From SIG672 sp045657105 (lineage in GTDB: Bacteria; Bacillota; Clostridia; Oscillospirales; CAG-272): a DNA stretch of 45,972 bases. A model generated the notes under the pieces. That model worked only from the letters and a program-made list of their open reading frames with translations. It was not told where the DNA came from and searched no databases. Below, piece after piece: positions 25,462 to 33,593 of this stretch (its first letter is position 1; every line of letters begins with the position of its first letter). Position numbers and translations under genes: made by a program. Where the stretch lies: positions 1 through 45,972 of the forward strand of contig JAZOSN010000069.1 of NCBI GenBank assembly GCA_045657105.1, given 5' to 3'.

Positions 25462-26174
25462 AAATACTTATAACCAACGACGACGGATACCGCTCCGAGT
25501 CCATTTTGCATCTTGCCAAATGGGCAACGAAGCTCGGCGAGGTCACGCTTATAGCTCCGAAATCCGAGCAGAGCGGAAAAAGCCAATCGATTGATTTTTG
25601 TTCGGAAATTGAGATCAAAAAAATAGATCTCGATCCGAGCATCAGAGCTTACTACGTAGACTCAACCCCCGCAGACTGTGTCCGCTTTGCAACGGCAGGT
25701 CTTTGCGAGGATTTCGATCTTCTCCTTTCGGGAATCAACTACGGATACAATCTCGGCGACGACATCGTATATTCGGGCACGATCGGCGCGATATACGAGG
25801 GCGCGAGAGTCGGTATCAAGGGTATTGCAATATCTACCGACACACCAACCTTCGAAACGGCATATGCAAATCTTGACTATATATACGATTTTATCTGCAA
25901 AAATAATCTGCTCGAGCTCGGAGATCTTTACAACATAAATATTCCGCTTGAAGTGAAAGGAATAAAGATCACGCGTCAGGGCGGCATATATTTCTCTGAC
26001 AGATTCGTTCATCGAAACGGCGATATGTACATTCAGGAGGGCGAGCCCGTACCGAGCGAAAAGCCCGATCTCGGCAACGACATCGACGCTATGCGCGCAG
26101 GATATATTTCGGTAACTCCGCTCGTTGTGTCGAGAACCGACTTTGCGGCGTATGAAAAGCTGAAAAATATATAA
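25458..26174 (+). CDS. surE: 5'/3'-nucleotidase SurE
   Basis: SurE removes phosphate from nucleoside monophosphates and can also act on short oligonucleotides and polyphosphate. The 238-residue protein has ITNDDGYRS at the N-terminus (metal ligands Asp8 and Asp9) and SGINYGYNLGDDIVYSGTIGAIYEG, a textbook SurE signature. The ATG at 25458 overlaps the preceding stop by four bases. As last gene of the operon it would turn NMPs made by the two DHH enzymes into nucleosides for the phosphorylases upstream. A terminator follows directly. Confidence 0.94.
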   Translation: MKILITNDDGYRSESILHLAKWATKLGEVTLIAPKSEQSGKSQSIDFCSEIEIKKIDLDPSIRAYYVDSTPADCVRFATAGLCEDFDLLLSGINYGYNLGDDIVYSGTIGAIYEGARVGIKGIAISTDTPTFETAYANLDYIYDFICKNNLLELGDLYNINIPLEVKGIKITRQGGIYFSDRFVHRNGDMYIQEGEPVPSEKPDLGNDIDAMRAGYISVTPLVVSRTDFAAYEKLKNI

Positions 26175-26179
26175 AAAAA

Positions 26180-26201
26180 GACGAGAATTTCTCGTCTTTT
26201 T
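26180..26201. terminator. Bidirectional terminator between surE and the lipoprotein genes
   Basis: GACGAGA (26180-26186) / TCTCGTC (26190-26196) is flanked by an A-run and a T-run, extending the stem with A-T pairs. It lies between the convergent surE and the minus-strand lipoprotein, only a few bases from each stop codon. Confidence 0.85.
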
Positions 26202-26617
26202 CATTTTATAAGCTCCTCAAACGGCTCGTAAAGATCTTTATTATCGTACTCTATCTCGATATTTCCGTAGGTTTCGGTAGTAAGCCAAGACGGATCACCG
26301 TATATTACCGAAAAAAGCCAAATAACGACGTTATACTGTCTGGTATCGGCGTATGCCTCGGCATTTTCAACGCTATCGAAAAAATGAAAAAATATATAAT
26401 CACCGTTTTCGTGAGTTGCCCGAACGGTGTGACGCTCACCCTCTATGGGATCGTCGTCCTCCTCGGAGTACCAGACGTCGTAGCCTGCCTCCTCGTATGC
26501 CATAACGACCTGCTCGGGCGTTATCTCCTTTATTTCCCCGTTTTTGCAAGAAGCAAGGGCCGAAAGAACAAGACATGTAAGCAAAATTATCGAAACAATG
26601 CGAACCATTTTAGCCAT
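26201..26617 (-). CDS. Small acidic lipoprotein, unknown function
   Basis: The 138-residue product has an N-terminal signal with the lipobox SALASC (lipidated Cys24). The mature part is acidic, with a Glu/Asp cluster (SEEDDDPIEGE) and a two-part alpha/beta pattern: EQVVMAYEEAGYDV, then YIFFHFFDSVENAEAYADTRQ, then IEIEYDNKDLYEPFEELI. The middle resembles small clostridial lipoproteins with a ferredoxin-like fold. AAAGGGAAG precedes the ATG at 26617. It follows the barnase-like lipoprotein gene by 45 bases, a gap filled with tandem octamers, so the two are probably co-transcribed. A role as partner or extracellular inhibitor of that enzyme is speculation based on order and charge. Confidence 0.72.
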   Translation of the reverse strand: MAKMVRIVSIILLTCLVLSALASCKNGEIKEITPEQVVMAYEEAGYDVWYSEEDDDPIEGERHTVRATHENGDYIFFHFFDSVENAEAYADTRQYNVVIWLFSVIYGDPSWLTTETYGNIEIEYDNKDLYEPFEELIK

Positions 26618-26634
26618 AATCTTCCCTTTCTCGC

Positions 26635-26666
26635 ATTCTCACGTTCTCATATTCTCATATTTTCAC
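26635..26666. repeat. Four tandem octamers between two lipoprotein genes
   Basis: ATTCTCAC, GTTCTCAT, ATTCTCAT and ATTTTCAC run head to tail at 26635-26666, reaching into the stop codon of the upstream gene. They vary at the first, third and last positions. This looks like slippage-prone DNA that could change the spacing between the two cistrons. Confidence 0.6.
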
Positions 26667-27847
26667 GCGTAAAGAACGTGCTTATGCGGATCGTAGTAGT
26701 AAACAACGATCATTGTATTCTCGGTTTTAAGCGATGCAAGAACGCTCGGAACGTAAGGCGTGGGATTATAATCCGACTTACTCGAAAGCTTTCCGCCGCC
26801 GGTTATATTTCCAAACATCTCACCCCAACCACCGTAGTAATTCAGATATTCCTGAAAATCGTTATAATGATTATACGTGTAAAAGAGATATTTTTCGTTA
26901 GGATCTATTATCTTATCACCATTTTTATCAAATCTTGTATAAACTATACGCGCCGCGCCGCGGGTTATCTTCTGTCCGTTATTGTAAACTGTAATTGCAT
27001 ACCCGGGATCGCAGTCGGTACCGGTAGTACCAATATCAATTTCGTAATACGTAAGATCGCCGCCGCAGCCGCTTATATTCGGAAGCTCGGGCTCATACGG
27101 GTATTTAGAGGTGTTTCCGCTAAACTTTGAATTATTAAGACGAAGATATTCGCCCCAGATGCTATTTGCAGGGTTTGAGTTCTTACCCGGAATATAATTT
27201 GCAGGCGTGGTTCCGAAGGCGTAAACGTAAGCCGCGACCTCTTCGAGAGTGATATATCCGCCGCCGCGGTAAATTCTGAAAACCTCTGTACCGTACGCAT
27301 TCACGACAACGTAGGTATTTTCGTCGGCAAAATAGGGCTCGTTATTTCTTATAAGAGCATTTCCCTTCTTAGGTTGGTATTTTGATATATGCGGCGCCTG
27401 ATCGGGAACGGTGACAGATCCCGAAATAAGACCTAGCTGTGAGCGGCGGAGCGCCTCCTCATAGCTATCGGCAGGCTCGTAATCTCCGTAAAACTCTTCT
27501 CTTTCGAAATCATCGAGAGAATCGGGATCATCGCTTACAACCTCTATAATCGCAACGTCACTGAGCTCCTTATAGCTCACCGTAACTGCGGTCTTGCCGA
27601 CCTCTACTGCGGTAACGAGTCCGTTTTGATCTACGCTTGCGGATGAACTCGATGCCGACCACGCAAGCGAGTCCGTCAAGGAATCGGGCGCGTTCGTTTT
27701 AAGCTGATAGGTCGAGCCGATCTCCAAGGTTATTCTGTCATTTTCTATTTCAAGTGAGTCGAGCGTATCGCCTTGACAACCCGATGCAAACACGAGCACC
27801 ACGAGAAGGATCAGCGAAGCGACAAAAATACGAAATTTTCCGTTCAT
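26663..27847 (-). CDS. Lipoprotein with Ig-like domain and barnase-like ribonuclease domain
   Basis: The 394-residue protein has a lipobox FASGC (Cys24). Residues about 28-105 form a BIG2-like Ig domain (LEIGSTYQLKTN...VTAVEVGKTAVTVSY), then an acidic linker. Residues about 195-345 resemble barnase: GGYITLEEVAAYVYAFG and YIPGKNSNPANSIWGEYLRL match the barnase YITKSEAQALGW and PGKSIGGDIFSNREG segments. The triad Glu73, Arg87, His102 has counterparts Glu269 (TYYEIDIG), Arg300 (AARIVYTR) and His327 (YNHYNDFQEYL). Insertions lie between them, one of them DKNGDKIIDPNEK, a Ca-loop-like stretch. I infer an anchored extracellular RNase. Identification is by eye and not certain. It has its own promoter and lies between a nuclease operon and the nucleoside operon. 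Confidence 0.6.
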   Translation of the reverse strand: MNGKFRIFVASLILLVVLVFASGCQGDTLDSLEIENDRITLEIGSTYQLKTNAPDSLTDSLAWSASSSSASVDQNGLVTAVEVGKTAVTVSYKELSDVAIIEVVSDDPDSLDDFEREEFYGDYEPADSYEEALRRSQLGLISGSVTVPDQAPHISKYQPKKGNALIRNNEPYFADENTYVVVNAYGTEVFRIYRGGGYITLEEVAAYVYAFGTTPANYIPGKNSNPANSIWGEYLRLNNSKFSGNTSKYPYEPELPNISGCGGDLTYYEIDIGTTGTDCDPGYAITVYNNGQKITRGAARIVYTRFDKNGDKIIDPNEKYLFYTYNHYNDFQEYLNYYGGWGEMFGNITGGGKLSSKSDYNPTPYVPSVLASLKTENTMIVVYYYDPHKHVLYA

Positions 27848-27881
27848 AAAAGCACCTTTGACTTTATATTATTCCTATGTA

Positions 27882-27910
27882 ATTTTAGCAGAATTTTCGA
27901 CGTTTGTCAA
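27882..27910 (-). promoter_or_regulatory. Consensus promoter of the barnase-like lipoprotein gene
   Basis: On the minus strand a perfect TTGACA (27905-27910), 17-base spacer, TAAAAT (27882-27887) with TGC directly before it. It lies just downstream of the terminator at 27921-27949 and makes this gene a separate transcription unit. Confidence 0.85.
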
Positions 27911-27920
27911 GGTATATGAA

Positions 27921-27949
27921 AAAGCGCTCGCTTAGTGCGAGCGCTTTTT
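27921..27949. terminator. Strong terminator after the 612-residue lipoprotein gene
   Basis: AAAGCGCTCGC (27921-27931) pairs perfectly with GCGAGCGCTTT (27937-27947) around a 5-base loop, with A and T runs outside the stem. It ends the ABC transporter and nuclease transcript. Confidence 0.88.
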
Positions 27950-27967
27950 ATCGGTTAGTATCATCAA

Positions 27968-29806
27968 TTATGCGTAAACAACCTCGATAGCGGTGATCTG
28001 AACGTTTCCGTTGGTTGCAGTTCCGGTGTTGCCAACGCTGAAAGTAATAGAGTTAGCGTTTACGGTAACAACTGCATCAGTCGCAACAACCGCGGTTCCC
28101 TGCATAAGGGTTCCGGTATTCTTGATATCATAGGTGATCTTTACAGAGGTAATGGTCTTACCCTCTGCCGCTTTGATGGTAAGAGTCGCAGACTCGGTCT
28201 GGTAAATTCTCCAGTTTTCACCGTTCTCATAGTATTTTCCGGTATTAAGACCGTAGTTGCCAACAGGAGTTCCTGCAACAGTAGCAGTAATATCGTTGTT
28301 GAGCTTTACTTCGCTGTATGCGGATCCGGATTTTCCGTCAACCCAACTGTTAGCATCTGCATACTCAGCAATAACAACCTTTACAGTGCCTGCCTCAGGA
28401 GCGTCAGTGCTATCTCCGCCTGCGGGAGTGTCGTTATTACCGGTGGAAGCTACGAACTGAGCGTAGAAGGGATTGGTGCTTGCCTTCATCGGGCCAAGAG
28501 TCGTGAAGTTTCCGTCGTTCTTAGTACCGAAGATATAATTCTCTTCGTTTACTACTGCAACGAGAGTCTTGAGAGTTTCATCGTAGGTGTAAACGGTGGT
28601 AGCAGTATCTTCATACTTGCCGTTTACGTGAGTGCCGCTAACAACCATGTTAACGTACTTCTTAGCGCCTGCAACCATGCAGTAGAGGTTGTATCCGCCG
28701 CTTACTTCTTCGATATAGAAATCAACACCGTCAGCAGAAGTTGCGGAGGAAGCCATATAGTATCCGTCGAGAACGCCGGTGAGGTAGTATACAGCCTTTT
28801 TGTTGCCCTGAACGAATGCAAGCTTGTATGCACTTCCGACAGCAGGAGTAACTGCATCGATGGTGGGAAGATCTGCATCGTCGCCGGTGTTGTCGTCACC
28901 GGTGTTATCGTCGCCGGTATCGGGAGTAGGAGCAACTACGCTTCCGTTTGCGCCCTCAGCGTCCTGAAGAACGAAGGTGTAGATAGCAGCCTTTTTAGCG
29001 TCCATACCGAAAACGGTAAGGTATCCGCTATAAACTTCAAGGTACTGGGGCTTTGCGGTTTCTCCGCTTCCGTATACGCCCTGAGTCTTGATGAAGGAGC
29101 CGCCTTCTGCGGGCTCGAGAGTGAACTTGGTGTATTCGCCCTCTGCATCAACGAACTTTGCATGAGTTGCATCTGCATAGAGGAACTTGCCGTCTGCGGT
29201 CTTGAAGGTAACGGTGTTATCAGCGTTGGTGATAAGGGTAAGTGCGATAGCATCTGCCTTATTCTTCGAGATAACGAGCTCGTCCTTAACGGATCCGCTG
29301 GAAGAAGTATACACGTAGCCCTTGCCGGTAACGTAGGATTCGCTATCGGGGTTGTAGATGGTTACCTTCTGACCGTCGGAAACGTCAGCCTTTTCGGTCT
29401 TGGGAACGAAGAACAGGAAGGAAACCGAAGCGGTTTCGTTGTTGGGAGCCTTGATGGTTGCAGTAAGAGTGAAGTCGATCTGCTCCTCAGAGCCTTCGGG
29501 AATGTCAACGAGCTTGTTGCCGTTCTTTCCGTCTGCGATCTTAACGGAGTCAGCTGCGCCTGCGGTGATCTCTACCGACCACTCGATGGAGTAGGTAACG
29601 CCGTCAACGGGTACGGAAGAGATAACTTCCTTGTCCTTGAGAAGCTTGATAGCTTCGCCCTTGCTTGCGCCTGCATTGTACATATTGAAAACGTAGGTCT
29701 TTGCATTTTCAAGGTCTACGTTTGCCTCTTCTTCGGGCTTATTACAGCCTGCAAAGATGCCAATGCACATGGTGATGAGTAAGAGCATAGAGATAAACTT
29801 TTTCAT
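27968..29806 (-). CDS. Large modular surface lipoprotein, unknown function
   Basis: The 612-residue protein has a lipobox FAGC (Cys21). Residues about 30-135 look like a bacterial Ig-like domain (TYSIEWSVEI...FTLTATIKAPNN). Next comes a beta-rich repeat region (about 145-285) with YVTGKGYVYTSS and KFLYADATHAKF. A low-complexity TGDD-N-TGDD linker follows, then a second similar beta-rich region (about 310-455), a Gly/Asp/Thr linker, and a C-terminal beta-sandwich (about 475-612) ending ITSVKITYDIKNTG and NVQITAIEVVYA. C-terminal domains of this type occur with secreted nucleases and adhesins in Bacteroidetes and Clostridia, from memory. No catalytic motif is visible. It follows the SNase gene by 26 bases with AAGGAGAAA before its ATG, so substrate binding for that nuclease is plausible. 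Confidence 0.72.
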   Translation of the reverse strand: MKKFISMLLLITMCIGIFAGCNKPEEEANVDLENAKTYVFNMYNAGASKGEAIKLLKDKEVISSVPVDGVTYSIEWSVEITAGAADSVKIADGKNGNKLVDIPEGSEEQIDFTLTATIKAPNNETASVSFLFFVPKTEKADVSDGQKVTIYNPDSESYVTGKGYVYTSSSGSVKDELVISKNKADAIALTLITNADNTVTFKTADGKFLYADATHAKFVDAEGEYTKFTLEPAEGGSFIKTQGVYGSGETAKPQYLEVYSGYLTVFGMDAKKAAIYTFVLQDAEGANGSVVAPTPDTGDDNTGDDNTGDDADLPTIDAVTPAVGSAYKLAFVQGNKKAVYYLTGVLDGYYMASSATSADGVDFYIEEVSGGYNLYCMVAGAKKYVNMVVSGTHVNGKYEDTATTVYTYDETLKTLVAVVNEENYIFGTKNDGNFTTLGPMKASTNPFYAQFVASTGNNDTPAGGDSTDAPEAGTVKVVIAEYADANSWVDGKSGSAYSEVKLNNDITATVAGTPVGNYGLNTGKYYENGENWRIYQTESATLTIKAAEGKTITSVKITYDIKNTGTLMQGTAVVATDAVVTVNANSITFSVGNTGTATNGNVQITAIEVVYA

Positions 29807-29832
29807 GTTTATATTTCTCCTTTTAAATTTTT

Positions 29833-31200
29833 TTACTGAACTATGGTAATATCGTTTTGAGAGAACACCTTGATCTGGTACGTTCCCTGATAAAGGTCGA
29901 TTATTCCGACCACGTCGATCGTCTTGCCCTGATAAGCACTTGCGGTAATAAGATTGCCGTTTGCATCACGGAGAACCACTGTTCTCACAGATACGGTTAT
30001 ACCGTCAACCTCACAGGTAAGCGTCATCGCGCCTTTTGAGGAGCTTTCCTCGTTAGAGGTCGTATAGATGCTCTTTACCTTGAGATTTTTCATCTGAATA
30101 GAGCTTCCAAGTGCCATCTTCGCATAATCGAAGGTTGCGATCTTGGTGGTATCCTCTTCAAGGCTTTCAAGTACTTCAAGGCTTACCTTGCCGTTTACAA
30201 ACTTATCTGCGCTCGTGAGCACGTTTGCCGCGCTATGTCCCGAGCTTATAAGCTTAAGGTTGTTCGGATCGTTGGGACGCATATCGACGTACTTGACGTC
30301 TGACACCTGCCAGGAATCGCCTGCGGCGTAATACTGAACAGAGCCTACGACCTTTATACGGTTACCCGGCTTTATTATTTCAAGTCCGGTTCCGAGGAGG
30401 TTCCAACCGTAGTAAACGGACATACCGTAGTACATATCCGTTTCCGCGTCGTATTCCTCGACGTAAATGGTCTGATCGCCGCTTCTGGTTACAACACCCT
30501 CAAATGCGACCTTCATATTCTCATAAAGCGAGATATTCGAGCGAAGTCCTTTAAGAGTTACGGGAATAGCATCGCCATAATAGAAATCCGGGTCGTGGGC
30601 GGGAGAGTAAACGTGAAGCTTTAACGTCTTTGCCTGATTTATCGCCTGCATACAGGTATCGCCGTAGCGGTTATCCGCCGAGCTTGATGCAAGAGCAAGT
30701 CCGTTTTGCAGTATTTCGATATTTAAGTTGCGGTAATCCTCGCCCTCTGCCGTCTTGTACCACACCCAAACGAGGTGACGCTCACCCGTAGAGTCGAGGT
30801 TCCAGGCTTCGGTATCGGATTCGATCATTATAGATACCGCGTCCGAGAGCTTTTCCTTAGTGAAGGAAGAAGCCTTCTTTCCCCATTCCTCGATCTTACC
30901 CGTGGACTCGGGAGTGTTTACTGCAAGGTATCTTGCTTTGAGCACTCCCGTTTCGGTCACGGTCTTAGGAACGTAGAAATGAGTCGTGTCACCGTCAATA
31001 TAAGACTTGACCGTGACTTCCTGCTTTAACGTTTCAGAGCCCATATTGAGCTTAACGGAAGCGGCATAGTCTACCTCTTCAATAGCAGGAGGATTTGTTT
31101 GATCGTCGCCGCCGTTATCCGCAGGTCCGCAGGCAACAAAGCTCGCGACTGCCAGACAAATGGCAAGAAGCAACGAAAGAATTTTGATGTTTGTTTTCAT
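29833..31200 (-). CDS. Lipoprotein with staphylococcal (thermo)nuclease domain
   Basis: The 455-residue protein is a lipoprotein (FVAC, Cys24) whose residues about 60-200 form an SNase domain. The metal-site Asp is in YIDGDT (69-72). Arg90 and Glu98 are in ARYLAVNTPES, and Arg141 is in GERHLVWVW; these match Asp21, Arg35, Glu43 and Arg87 of the S. aureus enzyme. The position of Asp40 is Asn95, a change seen in some homologues. The C-terminal 250 residues hold two OB-like segments (VAFEGVVTRSGDQTIYVEE and TIDVVGIIDLYQGTYQIKVF), which may bind nucleic acid. It would cut DNA or RNA at the cell surface. It lies 15 bases after the ABC binding-protein gene, with only a weak ribosome binding site. 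Confidence 0.88.
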   Translation of the reverse strand: MKTNIKILSLLLAICLAVASFVACGPADNGGDDQTNPPAIEEVDYAASVKLNMGSETLKQEVTVKSYIDGDTTHFYVPKTVTETGVLKARYLAVNTPESTGKIEEWGKKASSFTKEKLSDAVSIMIESDTEAWNLDSTGERHLVWVWYKTAEGEDYRNLNIEILQNGLALASSSADNRYGDTCMQAINQAKTLKLHVYSPAHDPDFYYGDAIPVTLKGLRSNISLYENMKVAFEGVVTRSGDQTIYVEEYDAETDMYYGMSVYYGWNLLGTGLEIIKPGNRIKVVGSVQYYAAGDSWQVSDVKYVDMRPNDPNNLKLISSGHSAANVLTSADKFVNGKVSLEVLESLEEDTTKIATFDYAKMALGSSIQMKNLKVKSIYTTSNEESSSKGAMTLTCEVDGITVSVRTVVLRDANGNLITASAYQGKTIDVVGIIDLYQGTYQIKVFSQNDITIVQ

Positions 31201-31215
31201 AGCTTTACTTGAAAA

Positions 31216-32628
31216 TTATCCCAAGAATTCGCATTCGTCAACTGCATCTCTGAACGCCTGATTGAGAAGAGCGTCAACATCGTTTGTTTTTTCACTCATA
31301 CACTTAGCGAGAAGTGCGCCAACCTGCTTACGTGCAACCGAAGAGCCGTTGAATGCAGGAGAAGTGAAGTAGTTATCAGCCTGATCAAGACCAACCTTTA
31401 CAACGAGAGCGGTAAGGAACTCTGCGCCGTTAGCCTTTGCGAGCCATGTCGCATAGTTCTCATCGTTCTGAGCGGACTCGAGAACGGGCATATATCCGGA
31501 GGTAGAGGAGAACTCAGTCTGGAATGCCATATTGGTAGTAAGGTACTTAACGAAGAGCCAAGAAGCGAGGATCTGCTGATCGGTGGTATCTCTTCCCTGA
31601 AGAATACAGAGGCTGGGACCCTGAGAAATAACCTTGGAGTTGTTTACGTCTGCCTGAGGAATAGGAGCAACACCAACCTCAAATGCGCCGTCCTTGGGGA
31701 TCTGGTAGCTTGCACCGCCCGAAGAACCGATACACATATAGCTATGGCTGAGCGACTTGTCAAGCTCGGTGAAAAGACCGGAGGTGTACGTGCCGTAGAG
31801 AGCCTCGGTGGTTACGTAGCCCTTCTGGTACCATTCACGGATCTTCTTTACGAGAGCCTTATTCTCTGCGTTGTCGAAGAGATAGTGGTCGCCGGTAGCA
31901 CTGGTATAAGGAGTGCCGTTCTGCTCACACATGGTGATAAACCAGTTGTCCTCGGAGTCATATCCGAGAGGAATGCACTTGCTGTCAAGCGCGAGGATCT
32001 TCTTGCAAACATCTTCCATCTCTGTCCAAGTGGTAGGAACTTTAAGATTGTTTGCCTCGAAGAAGGTCTTATTGTAGTAAAGAACCTCGGTAGACTTGGA
32101 CATAGGCATAGTATACATAAGTCCGTCACCGTACTGCTTACCTTCGTTATAGAAGCCGTCGATGAAGTCATCGATCTGTTCCTGGGTAAGTCCGAGAGGC
32201 TCGGTCGTACCGTCAGCGCGGTTTACCGTGATTTCGCTTGCGATAAGGTTGTCAAGCTGAATAACTGCCTTAGCGAGGTTGTAGGTTGCAACGTGGTCGG
32301 GGTAGCAGTATGCAATGTTGGGCTGGTTGTTACCTGCGATCTCGGTGTTTACCTGACCTGCAATGTCACTCCAACCGCCGTAGCTGCTGTGCTTGATGGT
32401 GATGTTAGGATAGAGCTTATTGAACTCGGCAATGTGGTAGTTAAGCACTTCCTGAAGCTTTGCGCCCATAGTGTGGGCAAACGTGATTTCTACTGCGCTT
32501 CCGTCATATCCGCCCTCGGGAACAACGAAGTTTGCAGTAGCGTTGGAACCGCCTCCGTTACAGCTTGCGAGAGTGCACATGCTGAACGCGAGAACGAGAA
32601 CCAAGAGAATGCTTACGATTCTTTTCAT
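31216..32628 (-). CDS. ABC transporter substrate-binding lipoprotein (family 1, UgpB-like)
   Basis: The 470-residue protein has a lipobox TLASC (Cys23) and the fold of family 1 extracellular solute-binding proteins. It shows EITFAHTMGAKLQEVLNYHIAEFNKLYPNI at the start, GQVNTEIAGNNQPNIAY, the YYNKTFFEANNLKVPTTWTEM hinge region and SWLFVKYLTT near the end. The FxHxMG start resembles UgpB, which binds glycerol 3-phosphate and its diesters, rather than maltose-type proteins. It lies after the two permease genes and before the SNase lipoprotein. A short AGTCC/GGACT stem in the 60-base gap before it may separate expression levels. The substrate is not known; phosphorylated or nucleoside-derived compounds fit the neighbours. 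Confidence 0.92.
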   Translation of the reverse strand: MKRIVSILLVLVLAFSMCTLASCNGGGSNATANFVVPEGGYDGSAVEITFAHTMGAKLQEVLNYHIAEFNKLYPNITIKHSSYGGWSDIAGQVNTEIAGNNQPNIAYCYPDHVATYNLAKAVIQLDNLIASEITVNRADGTTEPLGLTQEQIDDFIDGFYNEGKQYGDGLMYTMPMSKSTEVLYYNKTFFEANNLKVPTTWTEMEDVCKKILALDSKCIPLGYDSEDNWFITMCEQNGTPYTSATGDHYLFDNAENKALVKKIREWYQKGYVTTEALYGTYTSGLFTELDKSLSHSYMCIGSSGGASYQIPKDGAFEVGVAPIPQADVNNSKVISQGPSLCILQGRDTTDQQILASWLFVKYLTTNMAFQTEFSSTSGYMPVLESAQNDENYATWLAKANGAEFLTALVVKVGLDQADNYFTSPAFNGSSVARKQVGALLAKCMSEKTNDVDALLNQAFRDAVDECEFLG

Positions 32629-32688
32629 AGCATTTTTCCCTTTCTTTTTATTATTTTTATGTTACAGTCCTTTTTCTCCCTTGGACTA

Positions 32689-33582
32689 TTAACCCTTGAT
32701 ACCGCTGCGGCTGACACCCTTCATGATATATTTTCTGAGGAAAACGAACACGAGGAAGAGCGGAGCGGAAACGATGGCAACTGCTGCCATCTGTACGGGA
32801 TAGTTGACCTGTCCCGAAGTAGACATAAAGGCGTTACGCAGACCGTTGGTGATAAGGCGGTGAGCCTCATCGTTAGCAACGAGCTTAGGCCAGATATAGG
32901 AGTTCCAAGCACCCATCATTTTGAGTATCGTTATCGAGATGAGCGTAGGAAGTGCGAGTGGTATCATAACCTTCCAAAGGTATTTGAGGTCGCCTGTTCC
33001 GTCAACCTTTGCCGCAAGATAGAGCTCGTTCGGTATCTGCATGAAGTTCTGCTTCAACAGATAGATATAGAACACACTTACGAGGAAAGGAACTATAAGT
33101 GCCGTAAAGCTATTGAGCCAACCCAAATTGTTTACGGTTATATAGTTAGTGATGGTGAAAAGCTCGCCGGGGATCATCATCGTTGCAAGGAGCGCACCGA
33201 AGAGGAGATCCTTACCCTTGAATTCAAGACGGGCGAAAGCAAACGCCGTAAGAACGGTTATAACAAGAGAAAGAAGCGTGGAAACAACGCCGACGTAAAG
33301 CGTGTTCATAAACAGACGTCCAAGGGACGCTGCCGAGAACGCCTCGGCGTAGTTGCCGAACATCATCTGTTCGGGCCAGAACGTAGGAACGGGCTTCATG
33401 TATTCTGCTTCGCTTTTAAGGGAGGAGATTATCATCCAGTAGAACGGGAACAGAACGATTATAGCCATAACGATAAGGAACGCATAGGTTCCGACCTTAA
33501 CCGCTACCCTTACTGCCTTCTGGGTATTGGACGTTCTTTTAAGGTCTTTTGCGTGCATAGTCGATACGGTACTGTTATTCAT
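32689..33582 (-). CDS. CUT1 ABC transporter permease (UgpE/MalG type)
   Basis: The 297-residue membrane protein has six predicted helices. The cytoplasmic EAA loop LYLAAKVDGTGDLKYLWKVMIPLALP contacts the ATPase. FPFYWMIISSLK after the first helix and the C-terminal KGVSRSGIKG are typical of the second permease of CUT1 importers. It begins 11 bases after the first permease gene and precedes the binding-protein gene. The N-terminal 20 residues are polar and cytosolic. Confidence 0.93.
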   Translation of the reverse strand: MNNSTVSTMHAKDLKRTSNTQKAVRVAVKVGTYAFLIVMAIIVLFPFYWMIISSLKSEAEYMKPVPTFWPEQMMFGNYAEAFSAASLGRLFMNTLYVGVVSTLLSLVITVLTAFAFARLEFKGKDLLFGALLATMMIPGELFTITNYITVNNLGWLNSFTALIVPFLVSVFYIYLLKQNFMQIPNELYLAAKVDGTGDLKYLWKVMIPLALPTLISITILKMMGAWNSYIWPKLVANDEAHRLITNGLRNAFMSTSGQVNYPVQMAAVAIVSAPLFLVFVFLRKYIMKGVSRSGIKG

Positions 33583-33593
33583 ACTTTACCTCC

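Noticed and set aside
28628..29782. 384-codon plus-strand frame opposite the modular lipoprotein
   Set aside because: Opposite a lipoprotein with clear signal and ribosome binding site; the translation shows no family.
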